From contig NZ_JAVDVK010000001.1 in the NCBI RefSeq assembly GCF_031456835.1, positions 3,596,001 to 3,660,000 on the forward strand: a DNA stretch of 64,000 bases. Direction: 5' to 3'. Positions 55,846 to 63,850 of the stretch are shown here, in pieces (the stretch's first letter is position 1; every line of letters starts with the position of its first letter). The notes under the pieces are model-generated. The model was not told where the DNA came from and did no database searches. It saw only the letters and a list, made by a program, of their open reading frames with translations. Made by a program: the position numbers and the translations under genes. The DNA is from Leifsonia shinshuensis. Its GTDB lineage: Bacteria; Actinomycetota; Actinomycetes; Actinomycetales; Microbacteriaceae.

Positions 55846-56148
55846 TCAGCCTCGCAGCAGCGCCTCCACGAGCCCGGGGAACCGGGCGTCGAGCTCGTCG
55901 CGCCGCAGCTGGATCTCGTGCGTGCGGCCGGACACGATGGTGCGCGTGACGCCGGCCTCGCGGAGCGTCTTGAAGTGGTGCGCCATGGTCGACTTCTGCA
56001 CGTCGACGCCCCACTCCGTGAGAGTCTTCGGATGCGGGCGCCCGTCGGCGAGCACGCGCACGATCTGCAGCCGGATGGGGTCGCCGACCGCGCGCAGCAC
56101 ATCCACGAGCTGGACCTCGGACATGTCGGGGGTGGGGTAGTCGGTCAT
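55846..56148 (-). CDS. ArsR-type winged-helix repressor
   Basis: 100 residues from ATG at 56148 (another start further upstream in the same frame cannot be excluded). The winged helix reads LRAVGDPIRLQIVRVLADGRPHPKTLTEWGVDVQKSTMAHHFKTLREAGV. No metal-binding cysteines. It is divergent from an MFS exporter, and three copies of a TCGAACAAT half-site lie in and after the shared promoter, so it most likely represses the exporter and itself. Inducer unknown. Confidence 0.88.
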   Translation of the reverse strand: MTDYPTPDMSEVQLVDVLRAVGDPIRLQIVRVLADGRPHPKTLTEWGVDVQKSTMAHHFKTLREAGVTRTIVSGRTHEIQLRRDELDARFPGLVEALLRG

Positions 56149-56156
56149 GCGCACCA

Positions 56157-56216
56157 ATTGTTTGACAATCATCGAACAATAGTCGTACCTTAACGGTATG
56201 ACATCCGTCGAACAAT
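56157..56216. promoter_or_regulatory. Triple half-site operator for the ArsR/MFS pair
   Basis: ATTGTTTGA (56157-56165) and TCGAACAAT (56172-56180) form an inverted pair with one mismatch and a 6-nt gap. A third TCGAACAAT (56208-56216) lies inside the first codons of the MFS gene, 36 bp on. The first pair covers the -35 element, as expected of a repressor site. Confidence 0.65.
56162..56191 (+). promoter_or_regulatory. Sigma-70-type promoter of the MFS gene, leaderless
   Basis: TTGACA (56162-56167) and TACCTT (56186-56191) are 18 bp apart, and the -10 ends 6 nt before the MFS ATG. No ribosome binding site is present, so the mRNA probably starts at the ATG. Confidence 0.7.
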
Positions 56217-57385
56217 CGTACCGCAGAACGCTCCCCGCACTGCTGGTGCTCGCACTCGCGCTGTTCGTGGTCGGCACGAACGCCTTCGTGATCGCCGGGC
56301 TGCTGCCCCGCGTCGCCACCGGGCTGGGGGCGACCCCCACCCAGGTCAGCTGGTCCATCACCACGTACAGCCTCGTCGTGGCCGTCGCCGCCCCGGCGGT
56401 CTCCATCCTGCTGCCGCGGGTTCCCCGCGCCGGCCTCATGGCCGCGGGCCTCGGCGTCTTCGCCCTCGGCACCGCCGTCTCGGCGCTCGCCCCGAACCTC
56501 ACCGTGTTCATCGCGGGCCGCACGTTCTCCGGCCTCGGCGGGGCCGCGCTCGTGCCGACGGCGACCGCCGCAGCCGCGTCGCTCGCCCGGTCGGGCAAGC
56601 GCGGGCAGGCGCTGGCCATCGTGGGCGCCGGGTTCACGCTCGCGACCGCGGTCGGGTCGCCGCTCGGAACCGCGCTCGGCGGACTCGCCGGCTGGCGGTT
56701 CGCCCTGTGGTGCATCGTGGCGCTCGCCGCGGTGCTCGTGGTCGCCATCCCGCTGCTGGTGCACGGGGTGCCGGTCCCGCCGGCGGTCTCGCTGGGGCGG
56801 AGGCTCGCGCCGCTCGCCGACCTGCGGATCGTCGCCCCGCTCGCCACCACGCTGCTGATGATCGCGGGCTTCAACATCGTCTACATCTTCTCTGCGGCGG
56901 TGACCCACGCCTCCACCGGCGGATCGGGAACCCTGCTCGCGGTCCTGCTGCTGGCCTACGGTGTCGCGGGTGTCGCGGGCAACGCGGTGGCCGGCCCGCT
57001 CACCGACCGGTTCGGGAGCAGGGCGGTGGCGACGTTCGCGCTCGCCGCGCAGGCGGTCACCCTGGTCGTGCTCGCGGCGACGGAGGCGTCGTTCGTCGCG
57101 TCGGTCGTGGTCTTCGCGCTCTGGGGCGTCGCGGCGTTCGCCATCGCCATCCCGGTGCAGCACCGGCTGGTGCACGTGGAGCCGGAGAACGCGGCGCTCG
57201 CCCTCTCGTGGTACTCCACCGCGATGTACGTCGGGATCGCCATCGCCCCGCCGATCGGCACGCTGGCGCTGGCGGCCGGCGGTCCGGTGGCGGTGCCGCT
57301 GGCCGGTGCGGTCGTCACCGTCGCAGCCCTCGCCGCGTTCCTGCTCGGCTACCTGGCGCGCGCTCCGCGCGCCGTCACCGCCTGA
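56198..57385 (+). CDS. MFS exporter (Cmx/AraJ-like drug efflux type)
   Basis: 395 residues, twelve membrane helices. Motifs: the first helix LFVVGTNAFVIAGLLPRVATGLG, the helix 5 antiporter-type motif IVGAGFTLATAVGSPLGTALGG, and GNAVAGPLTDRFGSRAVA in the middle loop. This is the DHA1 group that includes chloramphenicol and arabinose exporters. It should expel a small hydrophobic compound in exchange for protons. Control by the divergent ArsR protein fits an inducible resistance pump. Substrate unknown. Confidence 0.88.
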   Translation: MTSVEQSYRRTLPALLVLALALFVVGTNAFVIAGLLPRVATGLGATPTQVSWSITTYSLVVAVAAPAVSILLPRVPRAGLMAAGLGVFALGTAVSALAPNLTVFIAGRTFSGLGGAALVPTATAAAASLARSGKRGQALAIVGAGFTLATAVGSPLGTALGGLAGWRFALWCIVALAAVLVVAIPLLVHGVPVPPAVSLGRRLAPLADLRIVAPLATTLLMIAGFNIVYIFSAAVTHASTGGSGTLLAVLLLAYGVAGVAGNAVAGPLTDRFGSRAVATFALAAQAVTLVVLAATEASFVASVVVFALWGVAAFAIAIPVQHRLVHVEPENAALALSWYSTAMYVGIAIAPPIGTLALAAGGPVAVPLAGAVVTVAALAAFLLGYLARAPRAVTA

Positions 57386-57397
57386 CGGGAGCCGCCC

Positions 57398-57440
57398 AGC
57401 GGGCCGCGCCGCCCCTTCGTCGGGGTCGGCGCGGCCCGCT
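57398..57440. terminator. Bidirectional hairpin terminator
   Basis: AGCGGGCCGCGCCGCCCC and GGGGTCGGCGCGGCCCGCT pair along about 17 positions around TTCGTC. It sits between the MFS stop and the convergent mutase stop and serves both. Confidence 0.88.
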
Positions 57441-57451
57441 GCGGCGCTCGC

Positions 57452-59173
57452 TCAGGCCGTCAGCAGCCGCATCGCCTCGGCGAGGGCCGTGACCCGCGCC
57501 GTCGCCGTCGCGCGACGCTCCTCGACCGTTCCCTCGTCGCTCGACGCGTCGATGTAGATCTTGAGCTTCGGCTCGGTGCCGCTCGGTCGCACCATGACGC
57601 GGGAGCCGTCCTCCAGGAGGATGCGCAGCACGTCGCTGGGCGGGAGGCCGCCGAAGCCGTCACGAAGGTCGTCGATCTGCGTGACGCGGACGTCGCCCAG
57701 GTGGCTCGGGGGCGCCGACCGCAGGGCCGCCATGATCTCGCCGATGCGCGACAGCTCGGTCACCCGGAGCGAGATCTGGTCGCTCGCGAAGAATCCGAAC
57801 CGCTCCGCGAAGGCGTCCAGCTGCTGCGCGATCGTGACGCCGCCGGCCGCGAGCGCGTTGGCCAGGTCGAGGAACGCGACGGCCGCGGAGATGCCGTCCT
57901 TGTCGCGGACGGTGCCGGGGTTCACGAGGTAGCCGAGGGCCTCCTCGTAGCCGTAGACGAGGCCCGGGGCCCGGGAGACCCACTTGAAGCCGGTCAGGGT
58001 GTCCGCGAAGTCGAGCCGGTACGCGCGGGCCACGGCGGCGAGGGCGGGGGAGGACACGATCGAGCAGGCCAGGGTGCCGAAGGCGCCCCGCTCGTCGGCG
58101 GACGCGGTGGCGAGCTCGGCGGCGCGCCAGCCGAGGAGTGCGCCCACCTCGTTGCCGGAGAGCCGGCGGTAGCCGTCGGCGCTGGCCCGGTCAGGGATGG
58201 CGACGGCGAGGCGGTCCGCGTCCGGGTCGTTGGCGATGATCAGGTCGGCCCCGGCGTCGCGAGCCGTCGCGAAGGAGAGGTCCATCGCCCCCGGCTCCTC
58301 CGGGTTCGGGAACGCCACCGTGGGGAAGGCCGGGTCCGGGTCGATCTGGGCGGCGACGGGCGTGGGGGCGGCGAAGCCGGCCCGCGCGAAGACCTCGCGG
58401 GCGGTGCGCCAGCCGACGCCGTGCATCGCCGTGTAGACGAACGAGACGGCGTCGCGCGCAGCCGGCGACGAGGCGACGTCGACGGTCGCGTCGATGTACG
58501 CCTGCTCGACCTCGTCGGGCGCCACCTCGTAGCGGTCGGACCGGGGGAGGTCGGCGACGCTTCCCGTGGCGACGTCGAGGATGTGCGCGGCGATCTCCGC
58601 ATCCACCGGCGGCACGATCTGCGAGCCGTGGTCCTCGCCGCCGAGGTACACCTTGTAGCCGTTGTCGTTCGGGGGATTGTGGCTCGCCGTCACCATGACG
58701 CCCGCGCTCGCCTCCAGGTGCCGCACCGCGAAGGCGAGCACCGGCGTGGGCAGGAGACGCGGGAGCAGCACGGCGCGGATGCCCGCCCCGGCCATGAGCT
58801 CGGCGGTGTCGCGGGCGAACACGTCGGAGTTCTTGCGGCCGTCGTAGCCGATCACGACCGACGGCGTCCCGCCCTCGGCGTGCTCCAGCAGCCAGCGCGC
58901 CAAGCCCGCGGCGGCCTGGGCGACGAGCACCCGGTTCATCCGGTTGGGGCCTGCGGCGATCTCCCCGCGCAGTCCGGCCGTGCCGAACGCGAGGCGCTCG
59001 TCGAAGCGGGAGTGGAGGTCGGCGACGGCCTCGGCGGACCCCGCCTCGGCGGCCACGATGAGGGAGTCGAGCTCCGCGCGGGTCTCCGGGTCCGGGTCCT
59101 GCGCCAGCCAGGCGCGGGCCTCCTCGAGCAGCTGCGGCGTGTCCTTCGTGCTCACGGTGTGCTCGGTGGTCAC
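57452..59173 (-). CDS. Phosphosugar mutase (PGM2-like), probable phosphopentomutase
   Basis: 573 residues from GTG at 59173. Signatures of the alpha-D-phosphohexomutase family: FGTAGLRGEIAAGPNRMN, catalytic serine loop VMVTASHNPPNDNGYKVY, metal loop ANDPDADRLAVA, and the phosphate loop RPSGTEPKLKIY near the end. The length and the PPNDNGYKVY form match the PGM2 branch, some of whose members interconvert ribose-1- and ribose-5-phosphate. It overlaps the purine nucleoside phosphorylase gene by 4 bp (GTGA), which makes phosphopentomutase the likely main role; phosphoglucomutase or phosphomannomutase activity remains possible. Confidence 0.9.
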   Translation of the reverse strand: MTTEHTVSTKDTPQLLEEARAWLAQDPDPETRAELDSLIVAAEAGSAEAVADLHSRFDERLAFGTAGLRGEIAAGPNRMNRVLVAQAAAGLARWLLEHAEGGTPSVVIGYDGRKNSDVFARDTAELMAGAGIRAVLLPRLLPTPVLAFAVRHLEASAGVMVTASHNPPNDNGYKVYLGGEDHGSQIVPPVDAEIAAHILDVATGSVADLPRSDRYEVAPDEVEQAYIDATVDVASSPAARDAVSFVYTAMHGVGWRTAREVFARAGFAAPTPVAAQIDPDPAFPTVAFPNPEEPGAMDLSFATARDAGADLIIANDPDADRLAVAIPDRASADGYRRLSGNEVGALLGWRAAELATASADERGAFGTLACSIVSSPALAAVARAYRLDFADTLTGFKWVSRAPGLVYGYEEALGYLVNPGTVRDKDGISAAVAFLDLANALAAGGVTIAQQLDAFAERFGFFASDQISLRVTELSRIGEIMAALRSAPPSHLGDVRVTQIDDLRDGFGGLPPSDVLRILLEDGSRVMVRPSGTEPKLKIYIDASSDEGTVEERRATATARVTALAEAMRLLTA

Positions 59174-60003
59174 AGGGCCTCCACGATCTGGGCGAGGAGG
59201 GCGCTGATCACCGGCTCGGCGGCACGGCCGGCGTCGATGACCTCCTGGTGGCTGAGCGGGGTCTTCTGGATGCCGGCGGCGAGATTCGTGATCAGCGACA
59301 TCCCGAGGATCTCCATGCCGGCCTGCCGGGCCGCGATGGCTTCGAGCGCGGTGGACATGCCCACGATGTGGCCGCCCATCGCCTTCGCCATCTGCACCTC
59401 GGCGGGCGTCTCGTAGTGCGGGCCGCGGAACTGCGTGTACACGCCATCGTCGAGCGACGGGTCGATCGTGCGCGCGAGCTCACGGAGGCGGTGCGCGTAG
59501 AGGTCCGTCAGGTCGATGAACGTCGCGCCCTCCAGCGGCGAGTCCGCCGTCAGGTTGATGTGATCGCTGATCAGCACGGGTGTGCCGGGCTTCCAGTGGT
59601 CCTTGATGCCGCCCGCCCCGTTCGTGAGCACCATGGTGGTCGCGCCCGCGGCCGCGGCAGTGCGGACGCTGTGGACGACGCGGCGGACGCCGTGACCCTC
59701 GTAGTAGTGCGTGCGGGCGCCGATGACCAGGGCGTGCTTGCCGTTCGGCAGACGGATCGACCGCACGGTGCCGACGTGGCCTTCGAGTGCCGGCTTGCTG
59801 AAGCCGACGATCTCCGTGGCGGGGACGGTCGCGACCGTCTCCCCGATGAGGTCGGCGGCCCTGCCCCAGCCGCTGCCGAGGGTGAGAGCGATGTCGTGGC
59901 GCTCCACCCCGGTCTTCTCGGCCAGCTGGGCGGCGGCCTGGCGGGCCACGTCGAACGGGTCGGCGGCGGGGTCGTCGAGCGGGTTGGTGGTGGAATCCAG
60001 CAT
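59170..60003 (-). CDS. punA: Purine nucleoside phosphorylase
   Basis: 277 residues of the trimeric PNP type: LTLGSGWGRAADLI, GARTHYYEGHGVRRVVHSVR, VLTNGAGGIKDHWKPGTPVLI and RGPHYETPAEVQMAKAMGGHIVGMST. It splits inosine, guanosine and deoxy forms with phosphate to base and ribose-1-phosphate. The partner mutase gene overlaps its end. With the importer, cdd, deoA and add nearby the window covers uptake and full breakdown of purine and pyrimidine nucleosides. Confidence 0.96.
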   Translation of the reverse strand: MLDSTTNPLDDPAADPFDVARQAAAQLAEKTGVERHDIALTLGSGWGRAADLIGETVATVPATEIVGFSKPALEGHVGTVRSIRLPNGKHALVIGARTHYYEGHGVRRVVHSVRTAAAAGATTMVLTNGAGGIKDHWKPGTPVLISDHINLTADSPLEGATFIDLTDLYAHRLRELARTIDPSLDDGVYTQFRGPHYETPAEVQMAKAMGGHIVGMSTALEAIAARQAGMEILGMSLITNLAAGIQKTPLSHQEVIDAGRAAEPVISALLAQIVEAL

Positions 60004-60088
60004 GGACCAACTCTACTGAGGCGCCGGCTCTCCACAGGGCGGCGGCAGGATGCGCATCGGTGCACCCCCATACGGAAGAATGGTCGGC

Positions 60089-61525
60089 ATGGCGTATGAA
60101 TTCGAGCGGAAGCAGCGCATCGCGGTTCTCGGCGGCGGCCCGGGCGGCTACGAGGCGGCCCTGGCGGGCGCGCAGCTCGGCGCCGACGTGACCCTGGTGG
60201 AGCGTTCCGGGGTGGGTGGCTCCGCGGTCATCACCGACGTGGTGCCGTCCAAGAGCCTGATCGCGACCGCGGAGGCGACCAACTCGATCGGCGAGGCCAC
60301 CGACCTCGGCGTCCAGTTCTTCTCGCGGGGAGACACCGGGAAGCCGGTCCGTCCCGAGATCGCGGTCAACCTGTCGGCGGTCAACAAGCGGCTGGTCGGG
60401 CTCGCCCGGCAGCAGTCGGAGGACATGCGGGCGGAGCTCGTCCGCTCGGGCGTGCGCATCGTCAACGGGGAGGGCCGCCTCGACGGCGACGGCGCGATCA
60501 TCGTGTCCACCGCGAAGGGCGACTCCGGCACCGACTTCGACCGGGTCGAGGGCGACACGATCGTCATCGCCGTCGGCGCGAGCCCGCGCATCCTGCCGTC
60601 CGCCGTCCCGGACGGGGAGCGCATCCTCACCTGGACCCAGCTCTACGACCTGCAGTCGGTGCCGTCGCACCTCATCGTGGTCGGGTCGGGTGTCACCGGC
60701 GCGGAGTTCGCCTCGGCGTACACGGCGCTCGGCTCGAAGGTCACGCTCATCTCCTCCCGCGACCAGGTGCTGCCCGGCGAGGATGCGGACGCGGCGGCCG
60801 TGATCGAGAACGTCTTCAAGCGCAACGGCATGCAGGTGCTGTCGAAGTCCCGCGCCGAGTCGGTGGTGCGCACCGAGAACGGCGTGATCGCCACCCTCAC
60901 CGACGGACGCACCGTCGAAGGGTCCCACTGCCTCATGGCCGTCGGCTCCGTGCCCAACACATCCGGGATCGGGCTCGAGGAGGCCGGGGTCCAGGTCACG
61001 AAGTCCGGCCACATCCGGGTCAACCGCGTGGCGCGCACGTCCATCCCGAACATCTACGCCGCGGGCGACTGCTCCGACTCGCTGCCGCTCGCCTCCGTCG
61101 CCAGCATGCAGGGCCGCACCGCGGTCTTCCATGCGATGGGCGACGCGGTCAACCCGATCGAGCTCCGCAACGTGACCTCGAACATCTTCACGCAGCCGGA
61201 GATCGCCACGGTCGGGTGGAGCCAGAAGCAGATCGAGGAGGGCATCGCGCAGGGCGACGTCTACAAGCTGCCGCTCAAATCGAACCCGCGGGCCAAGATG
61301 CTGGGCATCCGCGACGGCTTCGTGAAGCTGTTCGCGCGCACCGGCTCTGGCACGGTCATCGGCGGTGTCATCGTCGCGCCGCGCGCCTCCGAGCTGATCT
61401 TCCCGCTCGCGCTCGCCGTCGAGCAGCGGCTGACCGTCGACGAGGTGGCCCGGGCGTTCACGGTGTACCCGTCGCTCTCCGGCTCCATCACCGACGCGGC
61501 ACGCGCGATGCACATCGTGCTCTGA
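60089..61525 (+). CDS. lpdA: NAD(P)H-quinone reductase, LpdA-like flavoprotein
   Basis: 478 residues from ATG at 60089 (ATG at 60080 possible). The FAD motif is IAVLGGGPGGYEAALAGAQLGA, the NAD motif LIVVGSGVTGAEFASAYTALG, the second FAD motif IYAAGDCSDSLPLASVA, and a dimerisation domain ends the chain. The redox-cysteine segment of lipoamide dehydrogenases is replaced by GVGGSAVITDVVPSKSL, with no cysteine. This matches Mycobacterium tuberculosis Rv3303c (LpdA), which reduces quinones rather than lipoamide and helps against oxidative stress. Divergent from punA; it may be followed in the same transcript by the antiporter gene 16 bp on. Confidence 0.93.
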   Translation: MAYEFERKQRIAVLGGGPGGYEAALAGAQLGADVTLVERSGVGGSAVITDVVPSKSLIATAEATNSIGEATDLGVQFFSRGDTGKPVRPEIAVNLSAVNKRLVGLARQQSEDMRAELVRSGVRIVNGEGRLDGDGAIIVSTAKGDSGTDFDRVEGDTIVIAVGASPRILPSAVPDGERILTWTQLYDLQSVPSHLIVVGSGVTGAEFASAYTALGSKVTLISSRDQVLPGEDADAAAVIENVFKRNGMQVLSKSRAESVVRTENGVIATLTDGRTVEGSHCLMAVGSVPNTSGIGLEEAGVQVTKSGHIRVNRVARTSIPNIYAAGDCSDSLPLASVASMQGRTAVFHAMGDAVNPIELRNVTSNIFTQPEIATVGWSQKQIEEGIAQGDVYKLPLKSNPRAKMLGIRDGFVKLFARTGSGTVIGGVIVAPRASELIFPLALAVEQRLTVDEVARAFTVYPSLSGSITDAARAMHIVL

Positions 61526-61541
61526 TCGGAAGGCCCGGGGG

Positions 61542-63464
61542 ATGGAGCTCGCGCTGACCGTCGGCGTCCTCGCCGTGCTGGCGATCGCGGCGGCCGGCAC
61601 GATCGGGCCAAAATTCGGGGTGGCGTCCCCGCTGATCCTGGTTGTCGCCGGCATCCTGGTCAGCCTGTTGCCGTTCGTGCCCGCGCTGGAGCTGAAGCCC
61701 GAGTGGATCATCGCGGGCGTCCTCCCACCGCTTCTCTACTCCGCGTCGGTCTCCATGCCCGCCATGAACTTCCGGCGCGAGTTCGGCGCCATCGGCGGGC
61801 TCTCGGTGCTGCTGGTCATCGTCACCTCGGTGCTGCTCGGACTGTTCTTCGCGTGGGTGATCCCCGGCCTGGGGCTCGCCTGGGGCATCGCCCTCGGCGC
61901 CATCGTGAGCCCGACCGACGCTGTCGCCACGAGCATCGTGAAGCGCGCCGGGATCTCTCCGCGCGTCGTCGCGATCCTCGAGGGCGAGAGCCTGCTCAAC
62001 GACGCGACCGCGCTGGTGCTGCTGCGTTCGGCGGTCGCGGCCGCGGCCGCATCCTTCACCCTGGGCAGCGTTACCCTGTCGTTCTTCTACTCCGTCGCCG
62101 TCGCCGTGGCCTTCGGAGTGCTCGTCGGCTGGCTCAATTTGAAGGTTCGCCAGCGGGTGAAGGATGCGACGGTCAACACGGTCATCTCGTTCACTGTCCC
62201 GTTCCTCGCCTCGCTGCCCGCGGAAGCGCTCGGCGCCTCCGGCCTCGTGGCGGCCGTCGTCGCCGGACTCGTGACGGGCAGCCGGGCGCCGCGCCTGCTC
62301 TCGCCGGAGCACCGCCTCTCGGACGCGCAGAACTGGCGGACGGTGGAGCTCATCCTCGAGGGCCTGATCTTCCTCACCATGGGGCTGGAGCTGTTCGGCA
62401 TCCTGCAGAACGTGCAGAACGACCACGCCGGCGTGCTGCCGGCGATCGGGGTTGCGGCCGGGGCACTGGTGCTGACCATCCTGGTGCGCGCCGGTTTCGT
62501 CGCGCCGCTGCTCGCGCTGCTCGCGCGGCGGCACCGGCGGGGCGAGCGGATGCGCCCGCGGCTGCAGCAGCTGCAGGAGCACCTGTCCGACCCGGAGGCG
62601 CTGCAGCGCGGGATCGCGCGGCGGGTGGCGCCGGCGGGGCCGGCGGCGCTCACGGCGGGGCCGGGGGAGGCGGATGCGCGGGCGGCGGATGCGGACGGCT
62701 CGGGCGACGGGGTGGATGCCGGCGGGGTGGATGCTGCCGGGACGGACGCCGCCGGGGCGGACGCTGCCGTGGGGGAGGCTGCCGTGGGGGACGCTGCCGT
62801 GGCGGATCAGGTGTTCGCCTACCCGCGCGCGGAGGGCCAGCGGGCGATCTCGCCCCAGCGGGCGGAACGTCGCCGGCGTCGCCTGGCCCGCCGCGGCATC
62901 CCCACCGTCGAGAACCTGACCCGCTTCGGAACGCGCCTGCGCCGGGTGCTCGCGGACATCGACTACTTCACCGGCGCGCCGCTCGGCTGGCGGGAGGGCG
63001 CGATCGTGGTGTGGGCCGGGATGCGCGGCGCTGTGACCGTCGCGGCCGCCCAGTCGCTGCCGACGGAGACGCCGGGACGCTCGGTGCTCGTGCTGATCGC
63101 GTTCCTCGTCGCGGCGGGCTCGCTCCTGCTGCAGGGCGGAACCCTCACCCTTGTGCTGCGGCTCGTGAAGCCCGCAGGGATCGACCCGCAGGCCGAACGC
63201 GACGAGCGCCGCCGCCTGATGGAGCTGCTGTTCGAGGCGGGCAAGACGGTACCGCTCCCATCCACCACCGAGCGCACCCCGGAGGTCTTCGCCGAGTACA
63301 AGGCCGCGCGGCTGGCCCAGCTGCGGGCTCAGCGCGACGCGCTGCTGGACGCGCGCGACGACGGCACGTTCAGCGCGGACGTGCTGGAGGGCGCACTCGT
63401 CAACCTCGACGCCGACGAGATCAGCATCGACCTCAAGGGCGACCCCGGCGACCCCACGGGCTGA
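61542..63464 (+). CDS. CPA1-family Na+/H+ antiporter
   Basis: 640 residues. The transport core has IIAGVLPPLLYSASVSMP, IVSPTDAVATSIVKRAG and ILEGESLLNDATALVLL with the aspartates of CPA1 exchangers, and ends VVWAGMRGAVTVAAAQSLP. It exchanges Na+ (or K+) for protons at the membrane. A hydrophilic loop of about 100 residues between late helices holds an Ala/Asp/Gly-rich imperfect repeat (DAAGTDAAGADAAVGEAAVG) followed by a basic run (RAERRRRRLARRG). A charged C-terminal tail of about 95 residues follows. GGAAGGCCCGGGGG lies ahead of the ATG. Confidence 0.93.
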   Translation: MELALTVGVLAVLAIAAAGTIGPKFGVASPLILVVAGILVSLLPFVPALELKPEWIIAGVLPPLLYSASVSMPAMNFRREFGAIGGLSVLLVIVTSVLLGLFFAWVIPGLGLAWGIALGAIVSPTDAVATSIVKRAGISPRVVAILEGESLLNDATALVLLRSAVAAAAASFTLGSVTLSFFYSVAVAVAFGVLVGWLNLKVRQRVKDATVNTVISFTVPFLASLPAEALGASGLVAAVVAGLVTGSRAPRLLSPEHRLSDAQNWRTVELILEGLIFLTMGLELFGILQNVQNDHAGVLPAIGVAAGALVLTILVRAGFVAPLLALLARRHRRGERMRPRLQQLQEHLSDPEALQRGIARRVAPAGPAALTAGPGEADARAADADGSGDGVDAGGVDAAGTDAAGADAAVGEAAVGDAAVADQVFAYPRAEGQRAISPQRAERRRRRLARRGIPTVENLTRFGTRLRRVLADIDYFTGAPLGWREGAIVVWAGMRGAVTVAAAQSLPTETPGRSVLVLIAFLVAAGSLLLQGGTLTLVLRLVKPAGIDPQAERDERRRLMELLFEAGKTVPLPSTTERTPEVFAEYKAARLAQLRAQRDALLDARDDGTFSADVLEGALVNLDADEISIDLKGDPGDPTG

Positions 63465-63500
63465 CGCCCCGCCCGCCCCGCACGCACCCGTCTGCTCACG

Positions 63501-63817
63501 ATTTGGCACAAATCGTGGCAATGCGCAGCCCATAACGACGATTCGGCACAAATCGCGGCCGACATCGAAGGCACATTCGGCACGAATGACCGGGATGCCG
63601 CGCGCAAAGCCTTCATTCGGCACGAATGGCGACCGAGCACGAAGCGCGCATTCGGCACGAATCACCGTGACGCTCGGCGCAGAGCCTTCATTTGGCACGA
63701 ATCGCGCTCGAGCGGCAGACGCACATTCGGCACGAATCGAGGGGATGCCGCACGTAAAGCGTCCATTCGGCACAAATCGCGGCAATGCGCCGCGCATAAC
63801 GACGATTTGGCACAAAT
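63501..63817. repeat. Array of nine 13-bp palindromes between convergent genes
   Basis: Nine copies of ATTYGGCACRAAT start at 63501, 63541, 63575, 63615, 63650, 63690, 63725, 63765 and 63805. Distances are 40, 34, 40, 35, 40, 35, 40 and 40. The long spacers (27 nt) resemble each other (CGTGGCAATGCGCAGCCCAT and CGCGGCAATGCGCCGCGCAT for the first and last), and the short ones (about 22 nt) form a second group. The core is the reverse complement of that at 12696-12827. It fills nearly all of the 386-bp gap between the antiporter stop and the carboxylase stop; no gene is seen there. Confidence 0.9.
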
Positions 63818-63850
63818 CGTGCGACTGCCGCGCCGAACGCGGCGGCGGCG

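Noticed and set aside
63501..63817. CRISPR-like appearance of the palindrome array
   Set aside because: The repeat is only 13 bp, spacers are 21-27 nt and resemble each other, and no cas gene is near. A true CRISPR has longer repeats and unrelated spacers.
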